Source: Leifsonia sp. NPDC080035
GTDB taxonomy: Bacteria; Actinomycetota; Actinomycetes; Actinomycetales; Microbacteriaceae
NCBI RefSeq assembly: GCF_040050925.1
Contig: NZ_CP157390.1
Coordinates: 3,596,001-3,660,000 of the forward strand
Direction: 5' to 3'
DNA: 64,000 nucleotides
A program made the translations under genes and the position numbers. The notes beneath the pieces were generated by a model that made no database searches, was not told the origin of the DNA, and saw only the letters and a program-made list of their open reading frames with translations. The first letter of the stretch is position 1. The number at the start of each line of letters is the position of its first letter. Below are positions 17,413-26,271 of this stretch, piece after piece.

Positions 17413-18800
17413 GCGGCGCCGTGCACGACGCGGCCGTCGCCGCGGCGGCCGCCGCGCGCATCCCGACCACGCGCGAGGAGCGTGCGGATTGGCTGGAGGC
17501 GCTGGCGACCGCTCTGGAGGCCGACCGCGACGAGCTGGTGCGGATCGCGGGCGAGGAGACGCACCTCTCGCCCGCGCGCCTCGACGGCGAGGTGACGAGG
17601 ACCGCGGCCCAGTTGCGCTTCTTCGCGGGCGTCGCACGCGAGGGCGGCTACCTGGAGGCGGTCGTCGAGTCGCCCGACCCGACGCTCGTGCCGCCCCGTC
17701 CGGACCTCCGCCGCATGCTGCGCCCGCTCGGTCCGGTCGCGGTGTACGCCGCGTCCAACTTCCCGTTCGCCTTCTCGGTGCTCGGCAACGACACCGCCTC
17801 GGCCCTCGCGGCGGGATGTCCTGTGATCGTGAAGGCGCACCCCGGGCATCCCGAGCTGTCGCGCCGGACCGCCGCGCTCGCGACCGCCGTGCTGCCCGCC
17901 GGCTGGTTCGCGCTTGTCGAGGGGATGGAGGCGGGAGTCGCGCTCGTTCAGCACCCGCTCGTGCGCGCGGCCGGGTTCACCGGCTCCGAACGCGGCGGGC
18001 GCGCCCTGTTCGACCTCGCCGCCGCGCGACCCGACCCGATCCCGTTCTACGGCGAGCTCGGCAGCATCAACCCGGTGCTGGTCACCCGGGCCGCGGCCGG
18101 CGAGCGGGCCGAGGCGATCGGCGCCGGGCTCGTCGGCTCGTTCACGCGGGACGCCGGGCAGTACTGCACGAAGCCCGGCCTGGTGTTCGTCCCCGAGCGC
18201 GGCGGCGTCGAGGACGCGGTGCGCGCCGGACTCGATGGCGCGCCGTCGAGCGTTCAGCTCACCCCGGGGATGTCCGACGCCTTCGCGCAGGGCGTTGCCG
18301 CGTTCGCGGCGCGCCCGGGCGTTGAGGTGCTGCGCGGCGCCGCGGCCGAGGGCGAATCGGCGCCGGCCGTCGTGCTCGTCCCCGCCGCCGCGTACCTGGC
18401 CGAACCAGACGCCTTCCTCGCGGAGTGCTTCGGACCCGTCACGGTGCTGGTGCGGTACGGCGACGACGACCTGCCGCGCCTCCTGAACGCGCTGGAACCC
18501 TCCCTCACGGCGACCATCCACCGCGCCGCCGACGAAGATGTGACCGACTCGGCGGCGGCGCTGGCGGCGGTGGCCGGACGCCTGCTGTTCGACGGCTGGC
18601 CGACCGGCGTCGCGATCGGCTGGGCGCAGCACCACGGCGGCGCGTGGCCGGCGACGACGGCGAGCGTGCACACCTCGGTGGGCGCGACCGCGATCCGCCG
18701 CTGGCTCACGCCGATCGCCTACCAGGACGCGCCGCAGCACGTCCTGCCGCCGGAGCTCCGCGACGGCAACCCGCTGGGCGTCCCGCGCCGCCAGTCCTGA
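17409..18800 (+). CDS. NADP-type aldehyde dehydrogenase
   Basis: The protein has 463 residues. The GTG start overlaps the previous stop. The family is the 2,5-dioxovalerate (alpha-ketoglutarate semialdehyde) dehydrogenase branch: ASNFPFAFSVLGNDTASALAAGCPVIVK, then GSERGGRALF, YGELGSINPV, and catalytic Cys253 in AGQYCTKPG. In this operon it could oxidise a C5 semialdehyde, feeding glutarate to the CoA-transferase, or work on 2,5-dioxovalerate. The sequence alone does not decide. It is the last gene of the three-gene unit; a strong hairpin follows. Confidence 0.88.
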   Translation: MSGAVHDAAVAAAAAARIPTTREERADWLEALATALEADRDELVRIAGEETHLSPARLDGEVTRTAAQLRFFAGVAREGGYLEAVVESPDPTLVPPRPDLRRMLRPLGPVAVYAASNFPFAFSVLGNDTASALAAGCPVIVKAHPGHPELSRRTAALATAVLPAGWFALVEGMEAGVALVQHPLVRAAGFTGSERGGRALFDLAAARPDPIPFYGELGSINPVLVTRAAAGERAEAIGAGLVGSFTRDAGQYCTKPGLVFVPERGGVEDAVRAGLDGAPSSVQLTPGMSDAFAQGVAAFAARPGVEVLRGAAAEGESAPAVVLVPAAAYLAEPDAFLAECFGPVTVLVRYGDDDLPRLLNALEPSLTATIHRAADEDVTDSAAALAAVAGRLLFDGWPTGVAIGWAQHHGGAWPATTASVHTSVGATAIRRWLTPIAYQDAPQHVLPPELRDGNPLGVPRRQS

Positions 18801-18838
18801 CGACGGCACAGAGCGGACAGCACACAGGGGACGGCACA

Positions 18839-18893
18839 GAGGGGACGCAACACGCCGTCCGCCCGAGCGGCCGGCGGCGTGTCGCGTCCCCTC
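18839..18893. terminator. hairpin between convergent ALDH and permease genes
   Basis: The arms GAGGGGACGCAACACGCCG (18839-18857) and its near-perfect complement (18875-18893, one mismatch) flank a 17-base loop. The region just before it repeats a GGCACAGAG-GGAC motif (18805-18845). It is placed to terminate both strands. Confidence 0.6.
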
Positions 18894-18898
18894 TCGCG

Positions 18899-20434
18899 TC
18901 AGGGCTCCCGCACCGGGGCCGCGGCCGGCGCCGCCGGCGCCGCACGGCGGGCGCGCAACAGCTCGGCGACCCGGATGGCGTCGCCCTCCGGCGCGTCGGA
19001 CGCCTTGTCCGGGCGTGCGAGGAACAGGTAGAGCAGCCCCGCGCCGGCGACGATCCCGAGCCCGATCAGCACGATCCAGTCGTTGAACACGCTGCCCGTC
19101 GCCGTCGGCCAGGCGAGCAGGATCATCGCGAAGACGCCGTAGGCGAGTGCCAGCACGTTGATCACGATGCCCGCGCCGCCCAGGCTGAACGGTCCGGCCG
19201 GGCGCCAGCCCTTCAGCCGCTGCCGCAGCGACGCCAGAACGACCGACTGGAACGCCACGTAGATCCCGAGCACCGCGAACGCGGTGACCTGCGTGATCAG
19301 GCCGTCCGGCCCGAGGTAGACGATCAGGCTGATGATCACCGGGATGCTGCACGCCACGATCAGCGCGTTCACCGGCACCTTCGTGCGCGGCGACACCCTC
19401 GCGAGCCAGCGGTGCGCGGGGATCATCCCGTCGCGTGCGAACGAGAACAGCAGCCGGCTGGCGGCGGCCTGCAGGCTCAGCACGCAGGACAGGAACGCCG
19501 TGACGGCGACGACGAGGAAGATCTTCGCGCCGACCGTGCCGAGCGTCGACTGCAGGATCTCCGGGATCGGGTCGACGTCGTTCCCCGCCACGATGCGCTC
19601 CAGGTCGGGCGCGGCGAGCACGTAGCCTCCGAACGCGAACAGCGCCGAGACGCCGCCGACCAGGATCGTCATCATCATCGCCTTCGGGATGCGGCGGGCC
19701 GGGTTCGCGACCTCCTCCGCCACGTCCCCGCACGCCTCGAACCCGTAGAAGAGGAACAGGCCGGCGAGCGCGGCCCCGAGGAACGCCACCAGGTACGAGC
19801 CGTGGCCCTCGACACCCATCGAGTCGAAGAACACCGAGAACGGGTGCTTGCGCTGGAAGATGAGCAGGTAGAGCCCGACCGCGATCACGCCGATCAGCTC
19901 GGCGGCGAGGCCGATCCGTGCCACGGTCGCGAGCGTCTTCGTGCCCGTGAAGTTGAGCGCGAGCGCCACCACCAGCAGCAGCACGGTGAGCCCGAACGTG
20001 ACCTCCTTGGTCGCCGGGATGCCGAACAGGCTGGCGAGGAAGCCGCTGCCGTAGGAGGCCACCGCGGTGATCGTCACGATCATCGCCCAGATATAGACCC
20101 AGGCGGCCATCCAGGCGTACCGCTTGCCCCACAGCCGCCGGGCCCACGGGTAGATGCCGCCGTGGATCGGGTACTGCGAGACGACCTCGCCGAAGACGAG
20201 CGAGACGAGGAACTGGCCCGCTCCGACGATGATGATCCACCAGATGGAGGGCGGCCCTCCGGTGGCCATCGCTACGGCGAACAGCGAGTAGACGCCGACG
20301 AGCGGCGAGAGATAGGTGAATCCGAGGGCGAAGTTGGCCCACAGGGTCATGGACCGGTTGAACGAGTCCTCGTACCCGAGGACGGCGAGGTGCTCGCCGT
20401 CCTCGAGGTGCGAGGACGAGGAATCTGCAGACAT
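18899..20434 (-). CDS. APC-superfamily amino acid/polyamine permease
   Basis: The protein has 511 residues with about twelve hydrophobic segments. The N-terminal region has GYEDSFNRSMTLWANFALGFTYLSP-type APC sequence, then FGEVVSQYPIHGGIYPWARRLWG, a typical APC substrate-path motif, and FYGFEACGDVAEEVANPARRIPKA around residues 225-260. The ends are charged and cytoplasmic. It is encoded beside the aldehyde dehydrogenase, aminotransferase and oxidase of the amine island, so it probably imports putrescine, GABA or a related amine. Exact substrate unknown. Confidence 0.9.
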   Translation of the reverse strand: MSADSSSSHLEDGEHLAVLGYEDSFNRSMTLWANFALGFTYLSPLVGVYSLFAVAMATGGPPSIWWIIIVGAGQFLVSLVFGEVVSQYPIHGGIYPWARRLWGKRYAWMAAWVYIWAMIVTITAVASYGSGFLASLFGIPATKEVTFGLTVLLLVVALALNFTGTKTLATVARIGLAAELIGVIAVGLYLLIFQRKHPFSVFFDSMGVEGHGSYLVAFLGAALAGLFLFYGFEACGDVAEEVANPARRIPKAMMMTILVGGVSALFAFGGYVLAAPDLERIVAGNDVDPIPEILQSTLGTVGAKIFLVVAVTAFLSCVLSLQAAASRLLFSFARDGMIPAHRWLARVSPRTKVPVNALIVACSIPVIISLIVYLGPDGLITQVTAFAVLGIYVAFQSVVLASLRQRLKGWRPAGPFSLGGAGIVINVLALAYGVFAMILLAWPTATGSVFNDWIVLIGLGIVAGAGLLYLFLARPDKASDAPEGDAIRVAELLRARRAAPAAPAAAPVREP

Positions 20435-20538
20435 CGAATGCCTTCCGGGTCAGCTGCACACGACGATGTGTGTGGAGGCAGCGTAGCGGAGGCGGAGGCC
20501 GGATACCTATAGGACAGGATGATTGATTTTCGGGCGTG

Positions 20539-21987
20539 TCACTCGCCGATGTACGACATCACGTGCTTGATGCGCGTGTAGTCGTCGAAGCCGTACATCG
20601 AGAGGTCCTTGCCGTAGCCCGAGTGCTTGAAGCCGCCGTGCGGCATCTCGGCGACGATCGGGATGTGCGTGTTGATCCACACGCAGCCGAAGTCGAGGCC
20701 CTTTGCGAAGCGCATCGCCCTGCCGTGGTCCCGCGTCCAGACGCTCGACGCCAGGCCGTACTTCACGCCGTTGGCCCACCGCAGCGCCTCGGCCTCGTCG
20801 GCGAACTTCTGGACGGTCTGCAACGGCCCGAAGATCTCGTTCTGCACAGCGTCGTCGTCCTGACGGAGCCCGGAGACGATCGTCGCCTCCCAGAAGTAGC
20901 CCTTCTCGCCCTGGCGGCGGCCGCCCAGCTCCACGTTCGCGTGGTCGGGAAGACGGTCGACGAACCCGCTCACCTGGGCGAGCTGGTTCGCGTTGTTCAG
21001 CGGGCCGTACAGGATGCCGTCCTCGCGCGGTCCCCCGGTGCGCGCGTTCGCGCGGGCGTACGCCGTGAGTGCGGCGACGAACTCGTCGTGGATGCCCTCC
21101 TGAACCAGGAGACGCGTCGCGGCCGTGCAGTCCTGGCCCGCGTTGAAGTAGCCCGCGGCGACGATCCCCTCGACCGCCTTCTCGATGTCGGCGTCGTCGA
21201 AGACGATCACGGGCGCCTTCCCGCCGAGCTCCAGGTGGACGCGCTTGAGGTCGTAGGAGGCGGCCCGCGCGACCTCCATGCCCGCCCGCACGGAGCCGGT
21301 GATCGAGATCAGCTGCGGGATCGGGTTCTCCGTCATCGCCGCGCCCGTCGTCCTGTCGCCGAGGATGACGTTCAGCACGCCCGCCGGCAGGAACTCGCTC
21401 GCGACCTCCGCCAGCAGCAGCGTCGAGAGCGGAGTGGTGTCCGACGGCTTCAGCACCGTGGTGTTGCCGGCGGCGAGAGCCGGCGCGAACTTCCACACGG
21501 CCATGTTCAGCGGGTAGTTCCACGGCGTCACCTGCCCGACGACGCCGATCGGCTCGCGGCGGATGAACGAGGTGTGGTCCTTCATGTACTCGCCGGCGGA
21601 GCGGCCCTCCAGGTTGCGCGCGGCGCCGGCGAAGAAGCGGATCTGGTCCACCGAGAGCAGGATCTCGTCGTCGACGAGGGTGGCCCGCGGCTTGCCGGTG
21701 TCCTGCGACTCGGCGTCGGCGAACTCCTCGGCGCGCTCCTGAATCGCGTCGGCGATGCGGAACAGGGCGAGCGAGCGCTCGGCCGGGGTGGTCTGGCCCC
21801 ACTCCTCGAACGCGGCCTGCGCGGCACCGTAGGCCTCGGCGACGTCCTCAGCGGTGGACACGGGCGACTGCGCGTAGACCTCCTCGGTCGCCGGGTCGAC
21901 GAGGTCGATGCTCGCGTCCCCCCGCGCGTCGCTGCGGCGGCCGTTCACGAAGTTCTTCAGTTCTGCAGTGCTCGTCAATGAACTCAT
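20539..21987 (-). CDS. gamma-aminobutyraldehyde dehydrogenase-like
   Basis: The protein has 482 residues, normal for the family. It has [35 protein letters not shown] coenzyme sequence (about 150-180), ELGGKAP with the general-base Glu, catalytic Cys287 in GQDCTA, and EIFGPLQTV. The DCTAATR context and [13 protein letters not shown] tail are typical of PatD-type aminobutyraldehyde dehydrogenases. Expected reaction: 4-aminobutanal (or 5-aminopentanal) to the amino acid with NAD. It diverges from the Lrp/AsnC gene and runs in the same direction as the permease. Confidence 0.88.
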   Translation of the reverse strand: MSSLTSTAELKNFVNGRRSDARGDASIDLVDPATEEVYAQSPVSTAEDVAEAYGAAQAAFEEWGQTTPAERSLALFRIADAIQERAEEFADAESQDTGKPRATLVDDEILLSVDQIRFFAGAARNLEGRSAGEYMKDHTSFIRREPIGVVGQVTPWNYPLNMAVWKFAPALAAGNTTVLKPSDTTPLSTLLLAEVASEFLPAGVLNVILGDRTTGAAMTENPIPQLISITGSVRAGMEVARAASYDLKRVHLELGGKAPVIVFDDADIEKAVEGIVAAGYFNAGQDCTAATRLLVQEGIHDEFVAALTAYARANARTGGPREDGILYGPLNNANQLAQVSGFVDRLPDHANVELGGRRQGEKGYFWEATIVSGLRQDDDAVQNEIFGPLQTVQKFADEAEALRWANGVKYGLASSVWTRDHGRAMRFAKGLDFGCVWINTHIPIVAEMPHGGFKHSGYGKDLSMYGFDDYTRIKHVMSYIGE

Positions 21988-22075
21988 GCCGGGAGTCTAC
22001 TGATTTCGTCATCGAATCGGTCGAGAATGTGCGGATTCGCTTGCCAGAGTGCCCGTGCACTGACAGAATCGCTCC
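21988..22075. promoter_or_regulatory. divergent control region, dehydrogenase / Lrp gene
   Basis: This 88-base gap holds two imperfect palindromes, GATTTCGTCATCGAATC (22002-22018) and GAAT-GTGCGG-ATTC (22025-22038). They are plausible Lrp/AsnC binding sites serving both directions. Confidence 0.4.
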
Positions 22076-22558
22076 ATGAGTACCCCTCGGGCAACGAATG
22101 GCGCGAAGGCTGCGGTCATCGACGACGTCTCCAAGGCGATCATCGAGCAGCTGCAGGTGGACGGACGCAAGTCGTACGCGGAGATCGGCAAGGCCGTCGG
22201 TCTCAGCGAAGCGGCGGTCCGGCAGCGCGTCCAGAAGCTGACCGAGTCGGGTGTGATGCAGATCGTGGCCGTCACCGACCCGATGCAGCTGGGCTTCTAC
22301 CGCCAGGCGATGATCGGCGTGCGCGTCACCGGCGACACGAGGGCCGTGGCCGACAAGCTGGCCGCGATGCCGGCCGTCGACTACGTGGTCCTGACGGCCG
22401 GGACGTTCGACATCCTCGCCGAGGTGGTGTGCGAGAACGACCTCGACCTCATCACGATGCTCAATTCGGAGATCCGGACGCTCGACGGCGTGCTGTCGAC
22501 CGAGACGTTCGTCTATCTCAAACTCCACAAACAGTTCTACAACTGGGGAACGCGATAA
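22076..22558 (+). CDS. Lrp/AsnC-family transcriptional regulator
   Basis: The protein has 160 residues. An N-terminal helix-turn-helix (about 30-58) contains KSYAEIGKAVGLSEAAVRQRVQ, and a C-terminal RAM ligand domain (~75-150) has the expected VDYVVLTAGTFDILAEV strand. It lies two bases upstream of the aminotransferase gene and diverges from the aldehyde dehydrogenase, so it is the likely local regulator. The usual ligand class is an amino acid or amine. Confidence 0.92.
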   Translation: MSTPRATNGAKAAVIDDVSKAIIEQLQVDGRKSYAEIGKAVGLSEAAVRQRVQKLTESGVMQIVAVTDPMQLGFYRQAMIGVRVTGDTRAVADKLAAMPAVDYVVLTAGTFDILAEVVCENDLDLITMLNSEIRTLDGVLSTETFVYLKLHKQFYNWGTR

Positions 22559-22560
22559 CC

Positions 22561-23976
22561 ATGACGACAACCGTAGAAACGTTCGGCGAGCCGATCGCGG
22601 CCAACGAGGCGGCGCTGCAGGCGAAAGCCCGCGACCACCTCTGGATGCACTTCGCCCGCCAGTCGGTGATGGAGGAGGGCCAGGGCGTCCCGATCATCAC
22701 CCGCGGCGAGGGCCACCACATCTGGGACTCGCACGGCAAGCGCTACATCGACGGTCTCTCCGGCCTCTTCGTGGTGAACGCCGGTCACGGCCGCAAGCGG
22801 CTCGCCGAGGCCGCCGCCAAGCAGGCGGAGGAGCTGGCCTTCTTCCCGATCTGGTCGTACGCGCACCCCAACGCCATCGAGCTGGCCGACCGCCTCGCGA
22901 ACTACGCGCCGGGCGACCTGAACCGCGTCTTCTTCTCCACCGGCGGCGGCGAGGCCGTCGAGACCGCGTTCAAGCTCGCCAAGTACTACTGGAAGCTGCA
23001 GGGCCGTCCCACCAAGCACAAGGTGCTCTCGCGCTCGGTCGCCTACCACGGCACCCCGCAGGGCGCGCTGGCGATCACCGGCATCCCGGCCATGAAGGAG
23101 ATGTTCGAGCCGCTGACCCCCGGTGGGTTCCGCGTCCCCAACACGAACTTCTACCGTGCCGACGAGATGGGCGCCCCGAGCGACGACATCGAGTCTTTCG
23201 GCGTCTGGGCCGCCAACCGCATCGAGGAGATGATCCAGTTCGAGGGTCCCGAGACCGTCGCCGCGATCTTCCTCGAGCCGGTCCAGAACTCGGGCGGCTG
23301 TTTCCCGCCGCCTCCCGGCTACTTCCAGCGCGTGCGCGAGATCTGCGACAAGTACGACGTGCTGCTGGTCAGCGACGAGGTCATCTGCGCCTTCGGCCGC
23401 ATCGGGCACATGTTCGCGTGCGACCAGTACGGCTACGTGCCGGATATGATCACCTGCGCCAAGGCGATGACCTCGGGCTACTCCCCCATCGGCGCGACGA
23501 TCATCAGCGACAAGATCTACGAGCCGTTCAAGCACGGGAACACGTCGTTCTACCACGGCTACACCTTCGGCGGACACCCGGTCTCGGCCGCTGTCGCGCT
23601 CGAGAACCTCGACATCTACGAGGAGGAGGGCCTCAACCAGCGCGTCCGCGAGAACTCGCCGCTCTTCCGCGCCGAGCTCGAGAAGCTGCTCGCCCTCCCG
23701 ATCGTCGGCGACGTCCGCGGCGACGGCTACTTCTTCGGCATCGAGCTGGTGAAGGACAAGTCGACCAAGGAGACGTTCAACGACGACGAGTCGGAGCGCC
23801 TGCTGCGCGGGTTCCTCTCCAAGGCCCTCTTCGACGCCGGACTGTACTGCCGCGCCGACGACCGTGGCGACCCCGTCGTCCAGCTCGCGCCGCCGCTCAC
23901 GATCGGCCCGGACGAGTTCGTCGAGATCCGGCAGATCCTGGAGTCGGTGCTGACCGAGGCGACCAACCACCTGTAA
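22561..23976 (+). CDS. class III PLP aminotransferase (polyamine/omega-amine type)
   Basis: The protein has 471 residues from the ATG at 22561; the open frame reads further upstream through the lrp gene, but that extension is not plausible. Fold-type I motifs: STGGGEAVETAFKLA (PLP phosphate), YHGTPQGAL, VSDEVICAFGR, and the PLP lysine Lys301 in CAKAMTSGYSP. It is closest by eye to putrescine-pyruvate (SpuC) or beta-alanine-pyruvate aminotransferases. Expected to convert a diamine to an aminoaldehyde for the divergent dehydrogenase. Two-base spacing from lrp implies cotranscription. Confidence 0.9.
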   Translation: MTTTVETFGEPIAANEAALQAKARDHLWMHFARQSVMEEGQGVPIITRGEGHHIWDSHGKRYIDGLSGLFVVNAGHGRKRLAEAAAKQAEELAFFPIWSYAHPNAIELADRLANYAPGDLNRVFFSTGGGEAVETAFKLAKYYWKLQGRPTKHKVLSRSVAYHGTPQGALAITGIPAMKEMFEPLTPGGFRVPNTNFYRADEMGAPSDDIESFGVWAANRIEEMIQFEGPETVAAIFLEPVQNSGGCFPPPPGYFQRVREICDKYDVLLVSDEVICAFGRIGHMFACDQYGYVPDMITCAKAMTSGYSPIGATIISDKIYEPFKHGNTSFYHGYTFGGHPVSAAVALENLDIYEEEGLNQRVRENSPLFRAELEKLLALPIVGDVRGDGYFFGIELVKDKSTKETFNDDESERLLRGFLSKALFDAGLYCRADDRGDPVVQLAPPLTIGPDEFVEIRQILESVLTEATNHL

Positions 23977-24007
23977 GCCACAACCAGCCAGCGAGACCCC
24001 CACAGAG

Positions 24008-24047
24008 CGAATCCGCAAGCCGACCACCCGAGCGGCTTGCGGATTCG
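24008..24047. terminator. 15-bp perfect hairpin after the aminotransferase
   Basis: CGAATCCGCAAGCCG (24008-24022) pairs exactly with 24033-24047 across a 10-base loop, between two genes in tandem. It could terminate the lrp-aminotransferase transcript or modulate the downstream oxidase gene. No U-tract. Confidence 0.6.
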
Positions 24048-24079
24048 TGCATCCGGGCACGAGAGCAGCAAGGAGAGAC

Positions 24080-25468
24080 ATGGACTACCGCGGCGTCGGC
24101 TTCTGGTTCGACTCCATCGCGGAGGCGGAGGACGACTTCCGTCCCCGTCCCGCCCTCGCCGAGGACGCCACCGTCGACGTCGCGATCGTCGGCGCCGGGC
24201 TCACCGGGCTGTGGACCGCGTACTACCTGCAGGAGCTCGACCCGGCCCTGCGCATCCTGCTGCTCGAGCGCGAGGTCGCCGGGTTCGGCGCCTCCGGGCG
24301 CAACGGCGGCTGGGCGTCGTCGCTGTTCCCGTGGTCGGCGTCGGCCTTGGCCGAGCGCTACGGCCGGGATGCCGCCGTCGCGCTGCGCTCTGCGATGGTC
24401 GCGACCGTGGACGAGGTCGGCCGAGCGGCCGAGGCAGAGGGCATCGACTGCGACTACGTGCGCGGCGGGACCGTCACCTTCGCCCGCGGCCGCGTGCAGC
24501 TGGAAGCCGCGCGGGCGGAGTTCGCGGAGTCGGAGGAGTTCGGCGTCGACCGGGTCTCGTTGCTCGGGACGGCGACGGTGCGCTCGCGGTTCGGGGTGCC
24601 GGACGCCCTCGCAGCGACCTATACGCCGGCGTGCGCGCGCGTCCACCCGGCCAAGCTGGTGCGCGGCCTCGCCCGCGCCGTCGAGCGCCGCGGCGCGACG
24701 ATCGCCGAGGGCACCGAGGTACGCGGCTGGCGCAACGGGGTCGTCCGCGTGACCGCGGACGGCGTCGACCGCGTCGTGCGCGCGGGCACGGTCGTGAACG
24801 CGACGGAGGGCTACGGCTCGCAGCTGCCGCAGGTGGGCAGGCGCATCCTCCCGCTGTACTCGCTGATGATCGCGACGGAGCCGCTGCCCGAGGCGACGTG
24901 GGAGCGGATCGGCATCGAGCACGGGCAGACCTTCGCCGACTTCCGGCACCTGATCATCTACGGTCAGCGAACCGCGGACAACCGGTTCGCGTTCGGCGGC
25001 CGCGGCGCCCGCTACCACCTGGGCAGCACCATCCGCACCGACTACGACCGTTCCCCGCGCGTGCGCGACCACCTCGTCCGCGCGCTCACCGAGCTGTTCC
25101 CGGCGGTCAGCGGGGTGCGCGTGACGCACCACTGGGGCGGACCGCTCGGCGTGCCGCGCGACTGGCATGCCGGCGTCGGCTTCGACCCGGCGGCGAAGGA
25201 GGCCTGGGCCGGCGGCTACGTCGGCGACGGGCTCAGCACGACGAACCTGGCCGGTCGCACGCTCGCCGACCTGCTCAGCGGGCGCCGGACGGCGCTGACC
25301 GAGCTGCCCTGGGTCGGCCACCGCTCGCCGTCGTGGGAGCCGGAGCCGCTGCGCTTCGTCGGCGCGAACGCCGGCCTCGTCGCGATGGAGGGCGCCGACC
25401 TGGAGGAGCGGCTGACCGGCCGCCCCTCGCTCGTCGCGAAGGCGATGGCGCCGCTCACCGGCCACTGA
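24080..25468 (+). CDS. FAD-dependent amine oxidoreductase (PuuB-like)
   Basis: The protein has 462 residues from the ATG at 24080, preceded by AAGGAGAGAC. The dinucleotide fold is VAIVGAGLTGLWTAYYL (GAGLTG at 38-43), then REVAGFGASGRNGGW, typical of the DAO/PuuB group. The C-terminal FDPAAKEAWAGGYVGDGLSTTNLAGRTLADLL also fits FAD binding. PuuB oxidises gamma-glutamylputrescine, but no puuA ligase is present here, so the substrate may be a free or differently acylated amine. It sits downstream of the aminotransferase behind a hairpin. Confidence 0.87.
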   Translation: MDYRGVGFWFDSIAEAEDDFRPRPALAEDATVDVAIVGAGLTGLWTAYYLQELDPALRILLLEREVAGFGASGRNGGWASSLFPWSASALAERYGRDAAVALRSAMVATVDEVGRAAEAEGIDCDYVRGGTVTFARGRVQLEAARAEFAESEEFGVDRVSLLGTATVRSRFGVPDALAATYTPACARVHPAKLVRGLARAVERRGATIAEGTEVRGWRNGVVRVTADGVDRVVRAGTVVNATEGYGSQLPQVGRRILPLYSLMIATEPLPEATWERIGIEHGQTFADFRHLIIYGQRTADNRFAFGGRGARYHLGSTIRTDYDRSPRVRDHLVRALTELFPAVSGVRVTHHWGGPLGVPRDWHAGVGFDPAAKEAWAGGYVGDGLSTTNLAGRTLADLLSGRRTALTELPWVGHRSPSWEPEPLRFVGANAGLVAMEGADLEERLTGRPSLVAKAMAPLTGH

Positions 25469-25478
25469 CCCGGCGCGA

Positions 25479-26258
25479 CTACTCGTCCTCGAACCTCAGG
25501 TGCCGCACGCTGCGGCCGTTCCGGCGCACCAGGCGCAGCGACTCCACGCCGATCCGGATGTGCCGCTCCACGAACTGCGCCGTCACGCCGCGGTCGCTCT
25601 CGGCGGTCTTCACGCCCTCCGGGATCATCGGCTGGTCGGAGACGAGCAGCAGCGCGCCGCTCGGGATCCGGTTGGCGAAGCCCGCGGCGAACACGGTCGC
25701 CGTCTCCATGTCCACGGCCATGCAGCGGGTGCGGCGCAGGAACGACTTGAACGCGTCGTCGTGCTCCCACACCCGGCGGTTGGTCGTGTAGACGGTGCCC
25801 GTCCAGTAGTCGTGGCCGAAGTCCCGGATCGTGGTGGAGACGCCGCGCTGCAGCTGGAACGCCGGAAGCGCGGGGACCTCGGGAGGCAGGTAGTCGTTCG
25901 AGGTGCCCTCGCCGCGGATGGCGGCGATCGGCAGCACCAGGTCGCCGAGCTGGTTCTTCTTCTTGACGCCGCCGCACTTGCCCAGGAACAGCGCCGCCTT
26001 CGGGCCGACCGCTCCCAGCAGGTCCATGACCGTCGCCGCGTTGGGGCTGCCCATCCCGAAGTCGATCATCGTGATGCCGTCGGCGGTCGCGTTCGGCATC
26101 GCCCGGTCCGCTCCCCTGACCTCCGCGCCGTACCACTGGGCGAACCGGTCGACGTAGTCGCCGAAGTTCGTGAGCAGGATGTGGTCGCCGAACTCCTCCA
26201 GCGGCGTCCCGGTGTACCGCGGCAGCCAGTCGCGGACGATCTCCAGCTTCTCCTTCAC
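25479..26258 (-). CDS. AMP nucleosidase, short catalytic form
   Basis: The protein has 259 residues, about half the length of the E. coli enzyme. It consists of the phosphorylase-like catalytic domain only: ITMIDFGMGSPNAATVMDLL, then GKCGGVKKKNQLGD and AVDMETATVFAAGFAN (phosphate and ribose contacts). The N-terminal regulatory domain is absent. Expected reaction: AMP plus water to adenine plus ribose 5-phosphate. Similar short proteins exist in other actinobacteria from memory. It converges on the oxidase gene with ten bases between stops. Confidence 0.83.
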   Translation of the reverse strand: MKEKLEIVRDWLPRYTGTPLEEFGDHILLTNFGDYVDRFAQWYGAEVRGADRAMPNATADGITMIDFGMGSPNAATVMDLLGAVGPKAALFLGKCGGVKKKNQLGDLVLPIAAIRGEGTSNDYLPPEVPALPAFQLQRGVSTTIRDFGHDYWTGTVYTTNRRVWEHDDAFKSFLRRTRCMAVDMETATVFAAGFANRIPSGALLLVSDQPMIPEGVKTAESDRGVTAQFVERHIRIGVESLRLVRRNGRSVRHLRFEDE

Positions 26259-26271
26259 GGCGTCTCCCCTC

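Noticed and set aside
20494..20520. Sequence upstream of the permease resembling the GntR operator (CCTATAGG next to ATCATCC on the minus strand)
   Set aside because: The half-sites are not arranged as an inverted repeat with the right spacing; similarity is likely chance.
22027..22560. Possible N-terminal extension of the aminotransferase
   Set aside because: It overlaps the whole lrp gene in another frame; the family start is the ATG at 22561.
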